Program-made: the position numbers and the translations under genes | Shown: positions 14,798 through 27,800 of the stretch, piece by piece | How positions within the stretch are numbered: position 1 is the first letter of the stretch | Layout of the letters: each line of letters opens with the position of its first letter | The notes under the pieces: generated by a model | Told to the model about the DNA's origin: nothing | The model's input: the letters and a program-made list of their open reading frames with translations, nothing else | The model's database searches: none | DNA from: Nipponacmea schrenckii | Lineage: Eukaryota > Mollusca > Gastropoda > Lottiidae | Direction of reading: 5' to 3' | Assembly (NCBI GenBank): GCA_030562195.1 | Contig: CM060201.1 | Span: forward strand, 19,914,454-19,978,453 | DNA length: 64,000 nucleotides

Positions 14798-14948
14798 TTA
14801 CTGCTCGTTTATAGCTCTGGTAAAACCCTCTAGTGATTTGTTACAAAGGTACATTGAGATTTTTGCCAGTTTTCTTTCTTCTGGTCCAGCAGGTCGTACA
14901 GCTACACATTTCAGTTTACCCGTCCTCCCTTCATATGTTCCAACACAT
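14798..14948 (-). CDS. SPATA22: SPATA22 exon 10, C-terminus and stop
   Basis: The acceptor is TGTTATTACAG. It reads RCVGTYEG, then CVAVRPAGPEE, and ends TRAINEQ before TAA at 14800-14798. The CVG and VRPA elements are conserved in SPATA22. Confidence 0.9.
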
Positions 14949-17900
14949 CTGTAATAACAAGAAAAAAATCGGATGTAGGCTATCTAATCAATCGCTGTAT
15001 CCCTTTTGTCCTTTTTCCACGGGTTGCTTATTTTTGAAGAAGTTCCTACTTCAAGTTTTGGTTTTCTGTAACTTTCAAAAATAAACTCACCTGTGCCACT
15101 GTCCTCGAGTTAACCTGGGTAAACTTCTGTCCTGAAATTAGATAAATATGAATCTTAACCCTTAAATTTAATTAGAATAAGACCGAACCTTACCATTGGG
15201 TCTAGGATATCAATAAACTGTCCACGGAATGGCGGAATTTTCTCATTCAAAATCAACAGAGTAACAAGTGATACTCAAATTCATTGATTATAAATATATG
15301 AAGCTAATAGTTATTTGACAAAATCTAGTAGAATGCTCTAATGACTCTAATGTCAGATTTTAAGATTCGGAGACACAAAAAATTATGAGTATTGGCAAAT
15401 CTTTGACTTACTATTTCATAAAAGAGACATTGTAAAGTATCTATTCCATCTTTCAGAATGAATTCTTTGCCTGTTCCAGACTTGTTCAACAATACAGCAG
15501 AGTCCACCATACCTAAACCAAAGCAATGAAAGACATGACATAAGGAACTGCAATGTCTTATTTACTTAAATGATTGGGTTAGGTCAAGGAACAATAAAAA
15601 TCCATATTAGCAACAACATTCCAGTGATAATAAATCTGTAGCAAGTAGGTCTATTTCAATATATATAAATGAGATAGTGAGGTATGTTTAATCCAATAAT
15701 AAAGTTCTCTATTAGCATCATAAATAGCAATTCAGAACCTTCAAACAGCAATATGCAGATTCCAGTACAGACTTTGGTATCTACTGTTTGTTAAACGTTC
15801 GGATCCCTTGTCTGTTTCCATGATAATTGCATTATCATGGAAATAAATATGAACTGTCCTCAAAACATTATGATGCATTCAATGAAAAAATGCAATATTA
15901 AACGCCGTATATGCTAAGACTGCAGACACCTGCGTGTGCGCTATTTGACTAATCTTACCAAAGACTTCAAAGAGTAAATTCAAATTAGCTCCCTTTCTTT
16001 GACCCCATTTCTTGAAGCCTTCAATATCTGATGTAACTATTCTCAAACTTTTATCAATTTCTGGTGGTTTCCGAACTACCTTTGGTTTGGCTGTTGTTGA
16101 TCCCATTGGCTTTTCATTACTCTGAAACAACTCACAAATTACCAACATTGGCAAAATCGAAAGTACTTACAAAGTGCTTACAGAATACCTTAACTATCAG
16201 TTAAGAAAGCGAAATTCACAGCAACATTCGACAAATCTTAATCTTAGATGTTACCTTGCTGCTTCCAAGTCGCTCATATAAAAGTATTGATTTGTAAACA
16301 CTGCAGAGTTGACTTTCAACGGATTAGCTCTGATAAGTCTTAAGCATCTATACGTTATGGTAATTAAAGAGCAAAATGGCTCAATAATTTTCAAATTTAA
16401 TTTCTGAAAACTAAAAGAACTTCAGAACTTACCCTATACTGCTGGACATTAGTGTTAAAATTTGGTTGAAACGTGTTGTTCCTGAAATGAAAATAGAAAG
16501 CTGTCTAAATTTGTGCATGTATGACCACTTTTGTTGGAGGGCGGAAAGCAAGGTTAATGTATAAAGAAGTAATCTCCTGTTATTTCAACAACCCAGAGAA
16601 TGTTGAGGTGGGTCACTTCTCTAGCTTACATTAACACTTGTCAGCGTTGTACTAGGGTCTTTTGTCTATGTGGCAATGATCATGTTGTCACAGAATTCAT
16701 ACTCCTGTACTTATCTTTATCGCAGACATCAAATAAACATATACATTTTGTCAAATTCGGCATGAGATATTTGCCACATATGCTTTGCTATAACGGTCCT
16801 GGTCAATGGTGCTTAATCAGTGGTGCTCAAATAAGGGTTGGAATATTGGTGATTATCATCACATATTGCCATATTTACTTGTTATCATTGGAGAACATCG
16901 TCTGTTGATGTGGATTTCTGTTACGGAAAGCTGAATCCCAGTTAGAACTGCTAGTAACAGTTTGAGTGTAATCTGAGCCTCCTGATACAGTATTTCCCAA
17001 CATTGATGTACTCTGAAATCTGATTAAAGCAATTAAATCTTTGAGAAAACCAACACCGACTGACTAAAATAACGTGTCTTCAACTTCCAGTTCTCCAGGT
17101 ATAAGACTGTAACATCTTCAGATTGTAAATATGCCCTTTCCTTTGGTACATTGATTTATAATCACCACCAGTAAAGTTCATAGGTTCCATTTCTCAGAAT
17201 TAAAGTTATTAATAATTTGAAAAGTGATAGCGCCAGAGTGGTTAAAAGGTGGCAAGTTATTTCTCATCAGATGGCACTGATATAGGGTTCTCAGTGACTG
17301 CCAACAACAAATCTTATGTGAAATTGAATACCCGTTCTGCGATATTTACCTGCTATCAAAGCTGTTCACTGTATGGACCCCAGAACCAACGGGCATACTT
17401 CCATCGAAATTAGATGGCGGTTGGTCATATGGACTGTTAGGTTGGAATCGTTGGTTTTGGTAAGAGCTACACATGTTCGTCGGGGCTCCGCCATATTGTC
17501 TTTGTCTCGAACTGGGTTCTGAAAAAGTGGAATGTTTGTATTTGTTGTGGACTCTTGTGCCTAAATCTGTGGATTTGAGCCGAATCAATACAATCATGTA
17601 CACCTCGAGAATGGTTTACTAAAAGCTCCTTGTTTGTTAACTCGGCTTTCCTTCACCTTGAGTACACATAGGTCCTCGTTATTATTCAACATATTGTACT
17701 GTACTTTAATTTGTATTCAATAAGGATCAATAAGTCTTTCTAGAGCTCTTAACCTATAAATATTAAAGTACATTGAGCTCATTGACTCTACTCAATAAAG
17801 TCATGGTCGTTTATTGGCAAACTTTAAAATATGCAGGCAAATCAATTGTATAACAACGGGAATTTGACGGTGAAATATTTTATAACAAAAGAGAAAGTAG

Positions 17901-19310
17901 TACATGATTTATTTGCGGTTTCAAATGGGAAAAAGAGAATGCGTAAACTATAATAAAAGCCAAACACTGCACACTTCAAATTTGTGTAACTGTTTGATGC
18001 CATGGAGATCATTGATGTGGATTTCTGGGTGGGTTAAATGCAAATTACTGTTATAATAGAATCAAAAATTGTTTACCATTTTGACCGAAACTGCCATGTG
18101 ATGAATCTTTACGTTGTGTACCGTAGGCGGTGGCCGGTTGATTAAAATTGTTTCTGTTTGATGATTGGTTGAAACTATCTCTATAATTCGATTGGTTTGT
18201 ACCTTGTCCTTGATTAAACGATTGGTTTATATTATTTTTTGGAAAGTTTGCCGACGTTCTTGATTGGTTGTAATTATTAGTAGAAGAAGCTGAGTGATTG
18301 AAACTATGTGTCAGCGGAGCTGATTGGATACTGTTTGGATTAGAGGAATTAAAACCGACGTTTGGTTGCCTGTTTCCAGAATTTGATCTAAAATTAGAAT
18401 TGCAGGATGATCTCGGATTCGGTTTAACCGTTGGATTCAAACCACCACGGTCCGTTCTGTTAAATGTCGGTTGTCTCGGCCCTCCAGTGAATCCACCTAC
18501 TGGCATTAAATCTGAAAAGATTAAAGTGTTAGTAGCCTATGGCGATATTAAAACTGGAAACTTTGTCTGTAAATTGTAACACTTCAAGCTAATCAACTTA
18601 AGGCTAGTTTACTTGGTGCTACAGATCCCTTCTCGTAAGAAATTGGAGAATTTGTTAATGGACAGGTTTGCCATTCTTTTGAACAATCTTACCTTAGTTT
18701 TAGAAATTTGAACGTTTTAGATAAGCTTATGAGTAGGACTACGGTAATAGTCACCGTAGAAATTTGAATTTCAAATCCTTGTGGTAAGAATTATCCATTT
18801 CAAAAAGACGCATTAAAAGAAAGTAAGTAAAATTTCTCGTTGGAGGTGTTTTTAACAAATAATGCGAGCATTAGCTCTTGATAAAGAAATGACCACATGA
18901 AACGGTGGTGTCAGTCTTATCATTTTCGATTTATTAAGGGACAGAAATGGTAGTTATCCAAATCCACATCAAAGCATACTTGCGACTTATGTTTCTAAAA
19001 ATGTGCCCACTTACCTGGCATTTTATTTGGTGGTCCGGGTTTATTAGCGTCCGTAAACAGTGCCTGCCTCTGACGTTTCCTTTGATTAAATATTGGAGCT
19101 GGAGCTATAGCTCGACCCTACAAGTAATATGGATAAATCATGAATAGAAACTTCTTTTTTTCTTTTATTAGCAGGGACTATCTTGACGAACGGAATAAAC
19201 AGGATACGAATATATTGGGACATAGTTCTGATTAAGTAGTTTCCCACTTGATTTAGTTTGTTCGTGTTAGATTGTTGCTTATTGTAATCAAATGGAACAC
19301 CTACCTGCAT
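14798..19310 (-). CDS. SPATA22: SPATA22 (meiosis-specific MEIOB/RPA partner), complete ten-exon gene
   Basis: Ten exons with GT/AG borders and consistent phases give a 452-residue protein: 19310-19305, 19117-19015, 18511-18077, 17518-17350, 17019-16879, 16481-16433, 16121-15959, 15512-15412, 15131-15091, 14948-14798. Residues 3-17 carry GRAIAPAPIFNQRKR, like the conserved N-terminal block of vertebrate SPATA22. Residues about 36-300 are Asn/Gln/Ser/Pro-rich and probably disordered. From about residue 310 the RPA2-like C-terminal domain follows, with SLRIV, LLFEVFG, LQCLFYEI, LPRLTRG and CVAVRPA. In vertebrates SPATA22 binds MEIOB and single-stranded DNA with RPA and is needed for meiotic double-strand-break repair. 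The vertebrate protein is about 360 residues, so the linker here is longer. The function is inferred by orthology; the family assignment is firm. Confidence 0.9.
15091..15131 (-). CDS. SPATA22: SPATA22 exon 9 (41 bases)
   Basis: Acceptor CTAATTTCAG, donor GTGAGTTT. It reads DRSLPRLTRGQWHR, the conserved segment directly after FYEI in the family. Two bases are left for exon 10. Confidence 0.9.
15412..15512 (-). CDS. SPATA22: SPATA22 exon 8, RPA2-like domain
   Basis: Acceptor TGGTTTAG, donor GTAAGTCA. It contains MVDSAVLL and KEFILKDG followed by LQCLFYEI. This corresponds to the family's strand pair with the conserved FYEI. It ends in phase 0. Confidence 0.92.
15815..15843. repeat. Perfect 13-bp palindromic hairpin in SPATA22 intron 7
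   Basis: TTTCCATGATAAT at 15815-15827 and its exact complement at 15831-15843 are separated by TGC. It is intronic. No known element boundary is visible around it. Confidence 0.7.
15959..16121 (-). CDS. SPATA22: SPATA22 exon 7, start of RPA2-like domain
   Basis: Acceptor TTGTTTCAG, donor GTAAGATT. After a Pro/Lys linker it reads IDKSLRIVTSDIEGFKKW and then NLLFEVFG. This matches the beginning of the conserved C-terminal SPATA22 domain. Confidence 0.9.
16433..16481 (-). CDS. SPATA22: SPATA22 exon 6 (49 bases)
   Basis: A short exon between acceptor TTTCATTTCAG and donor GTAAGTTC. It reads NNTFQPNFNTNVQQYR and ends in phase 0 before the folded C-terminal domain. Confidence 0.78.
16879..17019 (-). 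CDS. SPATA22: SPATA22 exon 5
   Basis: The acceptor TTTAATCAG at 17021-17020 is preferred over an AG six bases further on, because only this choice keeps the Ser/Asn/Gln-rich frame (STSMLGNTVSGG) joined in phase to exon 4. The donor GTAAATAT leaves two bases, which fit exon 6. The exact ends are inferred from phase. Confidence 0.72.
17350..17518 (-). CDS. SPATA22: SPATA22 exon 4
   Basis: Acceptor CTTTTTCAG, donor GTAAATAT. The translation runs from EPSSRQRQYGG to NSFDS and continues the low-complexity linker. The exon carries one base in and two bases out, matching its neighbours. Confidence 0.83.
18077..18511 (-). CDS. SPATA22: SPATA22 exon 3, Asn/Gln/Ser-rich linker
   Basis: The acceptor is CTTTTCAG and the donor GTAAACAA. 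The 145 codons are dominated by Asn, Gln, Ser, Gly and Phe, with loose FNQS-type repeats. They contain no stop and no folded-domain signature. This exon accounts for most of the extra length over vertebrate SPATA22. Confidence 0.85.
19015..19117 (-). CDS. SPATA22: SPATA22 exon 2, conserved N-terminal motif
   Basis: Acceptor CTTGTAG and donor GTAAGTGG are both strong. The translation contains PAPIFNQRKRQRQAL, the diagnostic N-terminal SPATA22 block. The exon leaves one base (G) for exon 3. Confidence 0.88.
19305..19310 (-). CDS. SPATA22: SPATA22 exon 1, six coding bases (Met-Gln)
   Basis: The start codon ATG (19310-19308) is followed by CAG and then the donor GTAGGTG. Phase 0 joins exactly to exon 2, which begins GGT CGA. 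The conserved NQRKR block begins 11 residues after this Met, which supports it as the start. An upstream non-coding leader is likely in the same exon. Confidence 0.7.
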
Positions 19311-21641
19311 CTTAAAAATAAGTACGGTAAAAAAATGAATAAAACACCAGAAAATCAGTTACTGTCTCTTTATTTGGTCTCACTGAAAAGGAAAACCAAG
19401 TAAAAGCTTAGGTCTAACAATAAAATATATTTCTAATAACTATCCCAATAACTAGTCCGAGGCCTACCATATTGTGTTAATATCAGGATCATCAGCATAA
19501 TTATTGTTCTATGATCTATGTTCACACAAAAACCGAATGTCAAAGTAGCCTCGCATTTATAACCTTATTTAAATTATTTAATTAGTAGCCTTGATAGTCT
19601 CGGTTTGCAGCACCGGACTTTAAGTAGGTAGGCCTAATAATAGTAATGTCCTAGATAGTTCGTACCGAGACTGTGTCATCACGACAAAAAATACAGGGTT
19701 CTCAGTGAGTGAGAAGCCTAGGTTACAGGCCCTGGAAACTATTTTCTTCACATTGCCTTACATGTATTTTATGAATATTGGCAGATCGTCAAGAGCATGA
19801 TTGTGCCTAGTAGACCTAGCCTAGGCTAACTGGTAGATCTTTTTAATCTTATAGTAACAACAACCCCTTGGCCAGTCGCAAGTACAATTACACAGATCTC
19901 GATGAAGAGCTAGAAGTCGTGGATTTAACAGCTACCAAACTAGGTATATCTTTGGGTTCAGGCAGATGTGATGTCGAAAAAAACCAAACCAGACCAGACC
20001 ATCTAGCCTAGGCCTAGATAAACAAGAAAGGATTTCAAAATCTTGCTTATTTCCTTTTGCTTTTTGTCAGAAACTTGCCACAAGCTATCAAAAGGCCAAA
20101 ACCTCCTTGTTTCTCTAAGCAAAGCAGTCATTATCTTTCATAGTGTAGCCTATAAAATATATAAAAAATAAAAAAAACCAATTGCCTGTTGGTTGATTTC
20201 AACGAGTGATCTCCCCTGGCCATGGAAACAGACCACTAATATTTATTGCATGTAAATAATGGGAAACAACCAATGTAGGTATAAATATTTCAGAGCACAG
20301 TAACTTTACATTTTTTAAGCATCTCGTTTTGAGATTTTTTTTTGTCCATTATTTTATTGTGTTTGTGATGATTGATCAGCTTTCTATTTAAGAAAATGTG
20401 AACTCTAGGCTTGGCATATATGGCATTTAGCTTCAAGGTCTATTCTTCCACTAAAAAAATAAAGAAAAAGTTTTATAAATCTTTTAAGTACAATTTTATT
20501 GCAAAACGTGTTACAAAACATATTTCAATGCATAAAACAAACTTGGTTTAACCTGTAGATTCCCTTTGCATCAATTAAAAGCATTGCTTATTAATACACG
20601 TATATTAGCCTATGTAGGCCTAGGCCGAAGTAAAAGCCTAAATTTAATTTTTTTCCATGCTATTTACATGAACCTAGTCTACTTGAATCTGATTTTGAAT
20701 GAAACATTTATAGAAAAAGAACCACCAAATCTATAAAACTCTGACAGAATTCATCAGTGTTATAACAGAAAGCATACACGGATAATCAATATAGGCTACA
20801 ATGAAAAGAGGTGATATGAAAAACATAATCTATAAAAGATCAGTTTTGGCTCGTTTTGCCTTTTTTTTACATCCAAAAGAATTAAGATTACGGATTAATA
20901 CTAATCCAATGAAAAGTAGGTTGGCCTTGTGACCATAAACACATTTTAACAATAAATAATAGATGATATTACTTGGAGTCACTGTACTGACCAATTAATT
21001 CTATTTGTAAGAACACAAATGGGATGAAAGAAGGTACATGAACACATTGAACCATCTATATAAGTCTATCTATACTCTCTGATAGAAGCTTATAAGAAAT
21101 ACTCTAAATTTTATGCTGAATTTGATACCTGCCATAAAAAGGTGTTTACAACTTTCTGGCATATCCGTAAAGATGTGTGCAAAATGGAGGCTGTAAGGGC
21201 AACAGAAATTCCTGCTATTTTAACAGAGGGTCAAGTTAAAGATTGAAGAAGTTCTGAAATTTGGTGTTTTATCCATAATCAGGACTTTGAAAAGTAATAA
21301 ATAGGCCTACTATCAAAGAAAGCTAATATCAAACGGATATTCACAAAATTGACCCTGTGAACAGGATAATTGAGAAGAAGTGAACAAGGGAGCAAGGTAT
21401 TAGATACCTTCAGTAGAGATAAGCAGCAGTCACAGCTGTTCTAGCAATATGCTGAAAATGTATCCATATAAGACAACACAACTCAATCTGGTAACGTCCA
21501 CACACTAAAATTGTTTCTTCTTGATAGTTTATATTAACAGTTATATCTTAAATGCATTTGTTTTCTTGTCCTAAAGTTACATGTATAAATTTTTGCCAAC
21601 TAATTATCATGGGCACAAATTCACAGAAATTGATCATCAAA
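19311..21641. other. Intergenic region between nucleoredoxin and SPATA22
   Basis: Both neighbours are read on the minus strand, so this holds the nucleoredoxin 3' region and the SPATA22 promoter. No further exon is visible. The upstream part of SPATA22 (19440-20030) is sprinkled with AGGCCTA-type palindromes. An AATAAA on the minus strand at 20502-20497, about 1.1 kb past the nucleoredoxin stop, could end its transcript. Confidence 0.45.
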
Positions 21642-21842
21642 TCACATTGCTCTAGCTTCTTTTAAAGATTTTGGAGTTAATTTATTATTGTGATAGTCCT
21701 CTGTAAATTGCGCCACTATTTCCTTGGTTAAGCCTTTTTCAGGACATATATATACTCGCTGCTCTGGAAGATCCAGTATTGCTAGTAGAGGGTTTTGATC
21801 ATCCAGTCCTGTAAAATCACGAACTTGATCACAAAATTCATC
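21642..21842 (-). CDS. NXN: Nucleoredoxin exon 7, C-terminus and stop
   Basis: Acceptor TTTTTTCAG. It reads DEFCDQVRDFTGL, PLLAILDLPEQRVY and a final helix with FTEDYHNNKLTP before the stop at 21642-21644. The LLxILD pattern is typical of the nucleoredoxin C-terminal unit. Confidence 0.92.
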   Translation of the reverse strand, partial: DEFCDQVRDFTGLDDQNPLLAILDLPEQRVYICPEKGLTKEIVAQFTEDYHNNKLTPKSLKEARAM

Positions 21843-24800
21843 CTGAAAAAACAATAATTATAATGATGAATGTTAAAGGCAATAAATCTGAAATGACAAT
21901 ATATGTTCTGTAATTCTACATAAAGAATTTTATGAAACTATAACTGCTTCTTGCTATTTCTCTTTCAGAATAGCATATCTTTCAGTACCTATAATGATTA
22001 TTTGATATAGAAAGAATATCTCACAAGATTTTCATGATATACCAATATCAACATGCGTCGATAAAAGTGTAAATCTCAGTAGCTCTTTTCAATTTAATCG
22101 ATGCATGGTGATATTTTGATATCACGAAAGATAAGTTTGAGATTTTTTTTTAATTATCGATTTAGTTAGTTTAATCGAACTTTGAAGCGTTATCTCCCAG
22201 GATACATAGTGCATTAGATAATGATAATGCGATATCTACTATAGAATAATTTATTGGGTGATAAATCTTGATTTCAAACTTATATATGTTAGCTTATTTC
22301 AATTCAAATGCTAAATGTACTAATTAAAACTCAATAATCAAATGTCGTGTGAATTTCTAAACAAAAGAAATTTATCTTAGAACGGTCATGACACTTACAT
22401 CTCCTCCATAAAAGAAGAATAATTCTTGATCTTCTCCTTTCTGATGTTCTTTAGTAGCTGTTTCTGTTAATAGTTCTTTAGCTCTCTCTATTTCTTCTTC
22501 TTCACCTTCTGTAAAACGAAACAAAATCTTTTTTTCAAGTCAAATCATCACTGTAAACAGTAACAGGGAAAAAAGCTCTTAGCCATACCACTGAACTAAA
22601 CATCACAGTCTTCATCAGCCTATAAGGTGCAGCAAAAAGCAAAGTAAAACTCCATTCATTTCATTTCATATATTATTACATGTGATTAGGGAGAGAATGT
22701 CATCCACACTCTGCGCATGGGTAATCTGGGATTTAATCAATTTAAAACACATCCTTCTAATGAAGTAAAACTGTTGTTAACCCTTAACCTAACCCTCAAA
22801 GAAGTCACACAAGTAACTACATACTGAAAGCTGTACCTTAAAAGAAGTCATTAAAAAAGCATTAGTATTGCTAACATTGTAGATGGTAGATGCACAGTGT
22901 ATAGATGACAATCTTGCCTTTATAACATTTTATAATATTAAGTTAACACCCAGATATGTCAGGGTCCAAGCCTTGGCCTAACTAACATTGGCTGTAGTTA
23001 GGCACTGTGGGAATTCAGACATTGGGTAATATAGGGCTCAAGTCTGGATCGCTGAGTAAATGACATAAACAATCTAATCTGAGTTTTATCTCCCTACAAA
23101 GATGGCTGCTTAAAGGAAATAACAGATTTCTGACTGGCTAATCAAGGAAGCAATTTGAAGTTCTTTTGGTCCAAAAAAACTTTTGCAGCAGGTGTTTCAT
23201 ATAATTGTTTTCACATTATTTTATCAATTCCTGTTTCTTTAAAAAAGCAATATCCAATCTTACTTATTTTGTTTATAACTAGGACAAATCCATCATCAAG
23301 ATAAAGATACAAACAAAAATCACTGTTGACAAGTGCTTCCTATTACTGTCTGTTCTCATATTAACATCTTATCAACTCACTTTCTAACACATCTTTCAGA
23401 AAGACAACAACCAATCTTAACTATCATCCTACAACTGGGACAAATTTTGTCTTTTCACCTAAGAAAGGTTGGAGTCAATATGTGTGATGTGAAAGACCTC
23501 ACCTGTAAATAAGACCAGGCAAACTGATTCATTCAACTGAAGAGCAGCATTCTGAGTTAGTTCATCTAGTGGTTTGGGGTACCAAGGATATTCCTATAGA
23601 TAGAGAAACAAACAATTTTTAGAAATAGGTCAATGAAGGTCCTGTCTACCAGATGGTCCTTGGGCACACCTCTTGGCATTAATCTCTCCTAGATTATCTT
23701 TATCCAGTTGCAGTTTAATTCTCAAAAAGTTGCCATTTATATGAACTGAATACTTACACTACAGTTGTTATCTAGTAGTAATGAAGAACGACCATTTAAT
23801 GTTATAATAGAACCTTTTTCATCTATCATTACTAGAGTTGGTATTCCTGAAAATACAACATGTCAATAATACAACATGTCAATAATACAACATAAAACTG
23901 AGCCATAATGTTAACAGTCTTCCTGTACATGGCTCTGATTTGCTGTACACAATTCAATCAAATTGTTGCATTTTGAAAAACAAGTATATTGGCCATTGCA
24001 GTCAACTTATAGGACAATGGACACTGTCAAGATACAATACAAGTGACTGGAATGTTTTAATAATTCTGTCATCCTAAAAATCTAGAAGTGAGGTTTACAC
24101 TTGGCTGAGATAAGATGGAAAACCAAGACAATATGTGAAGTGACGGTGCAAATAGTCTGTACATTAGAATCCCACTTACCATCTACTCCATATTGTGAAG
24201 TGAGGAGTTCAAGTCTGGAATCACCGAAGGGAATGGCGAACCACGGCATACAACTATAATATTGTGAGAATGATTCTGAACTTCTATCAGACGACACAAA
24301 TATTATCTCAAAATTCTTGCCATCTTCTTTTAATTTTTCGTAAGTTTTGATCAATTCTGGTGTAAAATGACGGCATGGTGGACACTAAAAATAGAAATAA
24401 AGAAAAATAAAAAATAATACATTCTTTCAGTATTCTATTCGACTCTTTGTGGGGTTTTTAAACACTTGTACAATGTGTATAGCCAAGGGACACAAGATTC
24501 AGGTTTGTCAAACATTACAGTTTCTGATATAAAAGTGCGCTCCACTCACATGCATGTCTTTGTGTAATAATTCAATCAGACATTAAAAATTAAACAGAAG
24601 CAGGTGAAGCATGTTGTTACTTAAGAGTTTCATGACTTAATTATTCAATTATTGATTAGTGAAACATCTACACGAAGTCAATTAACATCTTCAGCTAATC
24701 GTTACAACTAATTCAATTTAAATCTTGAAGATTTTCTAAATTTAGCACAAGTTTGTATATTTTGAAAAGGGGAATTTGGTAGAAACTTGTGTTAAAACTT

Positions 24801-27800
24801 AATTAGTTTGTTATCTGAGAAATCTACTAATTAAACCTGACTGATACTGACAGTCTGACAACGCTGTTGGTGATATTTCAATTTCTACCAGGTAAATTCA
24901 TTGGAAGATAATGCTGCTTTTTCGTGAAGTAACATTATTGTAGTTTTTGCCATGTAAAAACCCTTTATAGAAGAATAAATACAACAATTTCATTTCAATA
25001 GTCAAACAGGTGTACGTTAATATCTTTCCCCATGTTCTCCTTTACAAGGCTTTTATTTATGATGGAAGAATAAAGGAGCGTAGCTAGTGAAATGCATGCT
25101 CCCTAAACTAGCAGGTAGAGATTCACTCCTGGAATAGGTGGGGATGACCCTATAAGTTGGAGAAGTTGACTATAAAATATGAAACAATAAATAAAGACCT
25201 GTGTTTTGCTGCTCACTGATATAACAATGCCCCTTAATCTCCTTCTGAGGCCACACTAGATATATAACCTCTAGTTATCAATGAATAAAAAAGGGGCCAA
25301 CTAAAATATTTACTCAAGAAAGTTTAAATCAATCACAAAGGAGATATCTAAGGCGAGAAAGGTGTTTATTTGCAAATCAAATTGGAAAGACAAAAAAATT
25401 GTTATCTTATGACCCTTTGTTTACCATAAATTTGACATTTATTCTTTCTGATACTGGAGAGTAAATAACTCAGACACCTGAAATCTTATCTCTCGACATT
25501 TCTCTTGAGTCCTACCTACATTTTGATGTCCCTATCCTGTTTTTGAAAATTTGTTTTGATCAAAGGAGGTAAGATAAAGTGCAAACTGCAATATTAGCCA
25601 AGAGAAATTTTAACTCAGTTAGACAAAACACAGACAGCTGTTTTTCATTTCAAGGTTTTCTCTGGGACCTCTGGGAACACATGCTGACATCTCCTACCTT
25701 CTCATCAAATCCACCCCTCAAATACCTGCTATATTGGCATCAAATGAAGAAAGGTAAAATGCATAGAGAAAAATAAATCATGTTAGGGTAGAAAGCTTCG
25801 AAGCATTTTCATGGATCTACCCACATGTTGACATTCCATCCCCTCCCCCTCCAATTGCATTCTCCCCCTATATACCTTCTATGTTAACATTCAATCAAAG
25901 TAATGTAAAGTGAATGTAGATAGGCAAAGTTAAACCAAGTCAGATAAGAAATCAATATGGTACTATCAGTGTAAATCAGACAGCTGAAATCTTACTTCTA
26001 AAACTTTAAATTGGACCTTTCTACATAGTGTTGTCCCCTCAACTCACCTTCAATGTTAGAATCAAAGACAAGTAAAGTACATACCAGATTGGCCAAGATA
26101 TAGAAAGTTTAACCAAGTCATATTAGAACTCTACTTAGTATATAACACACAGCTGTTTTTAAATTTAACTTGTCCCAATCTGTTTGGTTTATTACAGATA
26201 AAATCAAAAGCATGTAAAAAACAGACAAATTTGTTGCACAAATGTAGTTAGAATAAAAATCAGTAATGGCAAGATATAGGTTAATTTCTTGGGCAAGAAA
26301 CTACAAAGAAAATTAACAAATATGATAATGTTTTTAGGTTACATAAGATATGTTTTTCATATAGCCATAAAATATTTTAATACTTTGATCATGAAAGATT
26401 TTCTATGTAAGTGTAAACATTATGATAATGTTATATTTATAATGTAGAAAGGAGGTGTTATGTTATATAATATGTTTTAAACCAGGTTGTAAAATAACAG
26501 TACATTGCCATTAACTCTTCAAATTGTCTGTTGCATGATGTTCAATTTTTCAAATGAATTATAAGAGATTTTTGGCTCAGCTTTTACAACATTTGAAGGT
26601 AATGTAATTGAATTCAAACTAGTATATTATCAGAAATGAACTTTGCCAAATATAAAAGTAATATATGACGCACCTAGGGATGGATGTACAAGCAAATTTA
26701 AATAGTCTAATTTTACGAGGTTATTGACATTATACAGTTTTATTTCAGCAATATGCCAAACATCATATTGTTAATTCTGTAACAATTGTACTTATCTGAA
26801 CTTTTATTCATTATTTAACATCTCATAGTAATCTGTTTGACAAAAACTGGAACTTTAACTCAAATTTTAAACAACCACTGGAATATTTGTACTTGTGATT
26901 GAATTTTTCCAAGACTAATAAATTCTTTTAAAATGAAATGAATGGAGTTTTATGTCCGACTCTGAAAAACTAGACCTACTTGCATCACTGACAAGGGGAA
27001 ACCGGGCTGAAAAATCTGAAAGTTCATCTTGATGTTTGCCAGGATTAATACCTGGCCCCTCAGGTCAGTGAGCAAGCTTCTAACTCACTAAGCCACCGCG
27101 GCTCCAAGAAATCCTTTTAACAGAGGATGACAGTTATAGATGTCCATATACTCCCTGTACTCAAATGAGCAAAAGTATATCTTATTCCTACCCATACAGA
27201 GAGATAGAACTATTTTCACAAACAGATAATGGAATATTTCTCACATTCTCAATAATTCACATTTAACTCTGACAAAAGAATGTGTTGTTTCATGTTGATT
27301 TTAAAATGTCAATAAGACCAGCTTGGTAAAGGTTTTGATAGAGGCCACAAGGAAATGTTTTCTCAGAGCACCTGTCTGGCATCATGCTTTACATAACAGA
27401 AGATAAACAACATAATGGAGGTTTCATTGCAGACATCTTATTCTTCTCCACAATAATCACAGTTTCAGACTAATTCTGTATGAAAGAGAGAGGGGTTTTA
27501 TATCTTCTTTTGTCATAAAATCTGTTTTAAAATACTTCAATACAATAATATAAGATTTGAATTATTCAATGCCTTTTAATTGTTAATTACACCACACTTT
27601 TTATCTTAACAACTTCTTTAACTTTATCCAAACAGCTTCGTATGAAGGTGAATTTTAACTGATCAAAACAAAAAAATTTCATTTTTGAGTGGATGTCTGT
27701 ATTTTATGATCCACAAATTATTATATAAAAAAAGAACAATAATGTTGAATGTTCAAGTACGTAAATAACCAAATGTAAATAAGTAAATAATATGAAAAAA

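Noticed and set aside
15879..15958. Extension of SPATA22 exon 7 past the donor at 15958
   Set aside because: The continuing frame departs from the family, whereas the GTAAGATT donor joins in phase to the conserved MVDSAV block in exon 8.
17346..17603. Taking the open frame from 17603 as an independent small protein
   Set aside because: Its first third lies before the acceptor at 17520; only 17518-17350 is an exon of SPATA22.
18298..18579. Plus-strand open frame opposite SPATA22 exon 3
   Set aside because: It is the antisense shadow of the Asn/Gln-rich exon and has no splice support or domain.
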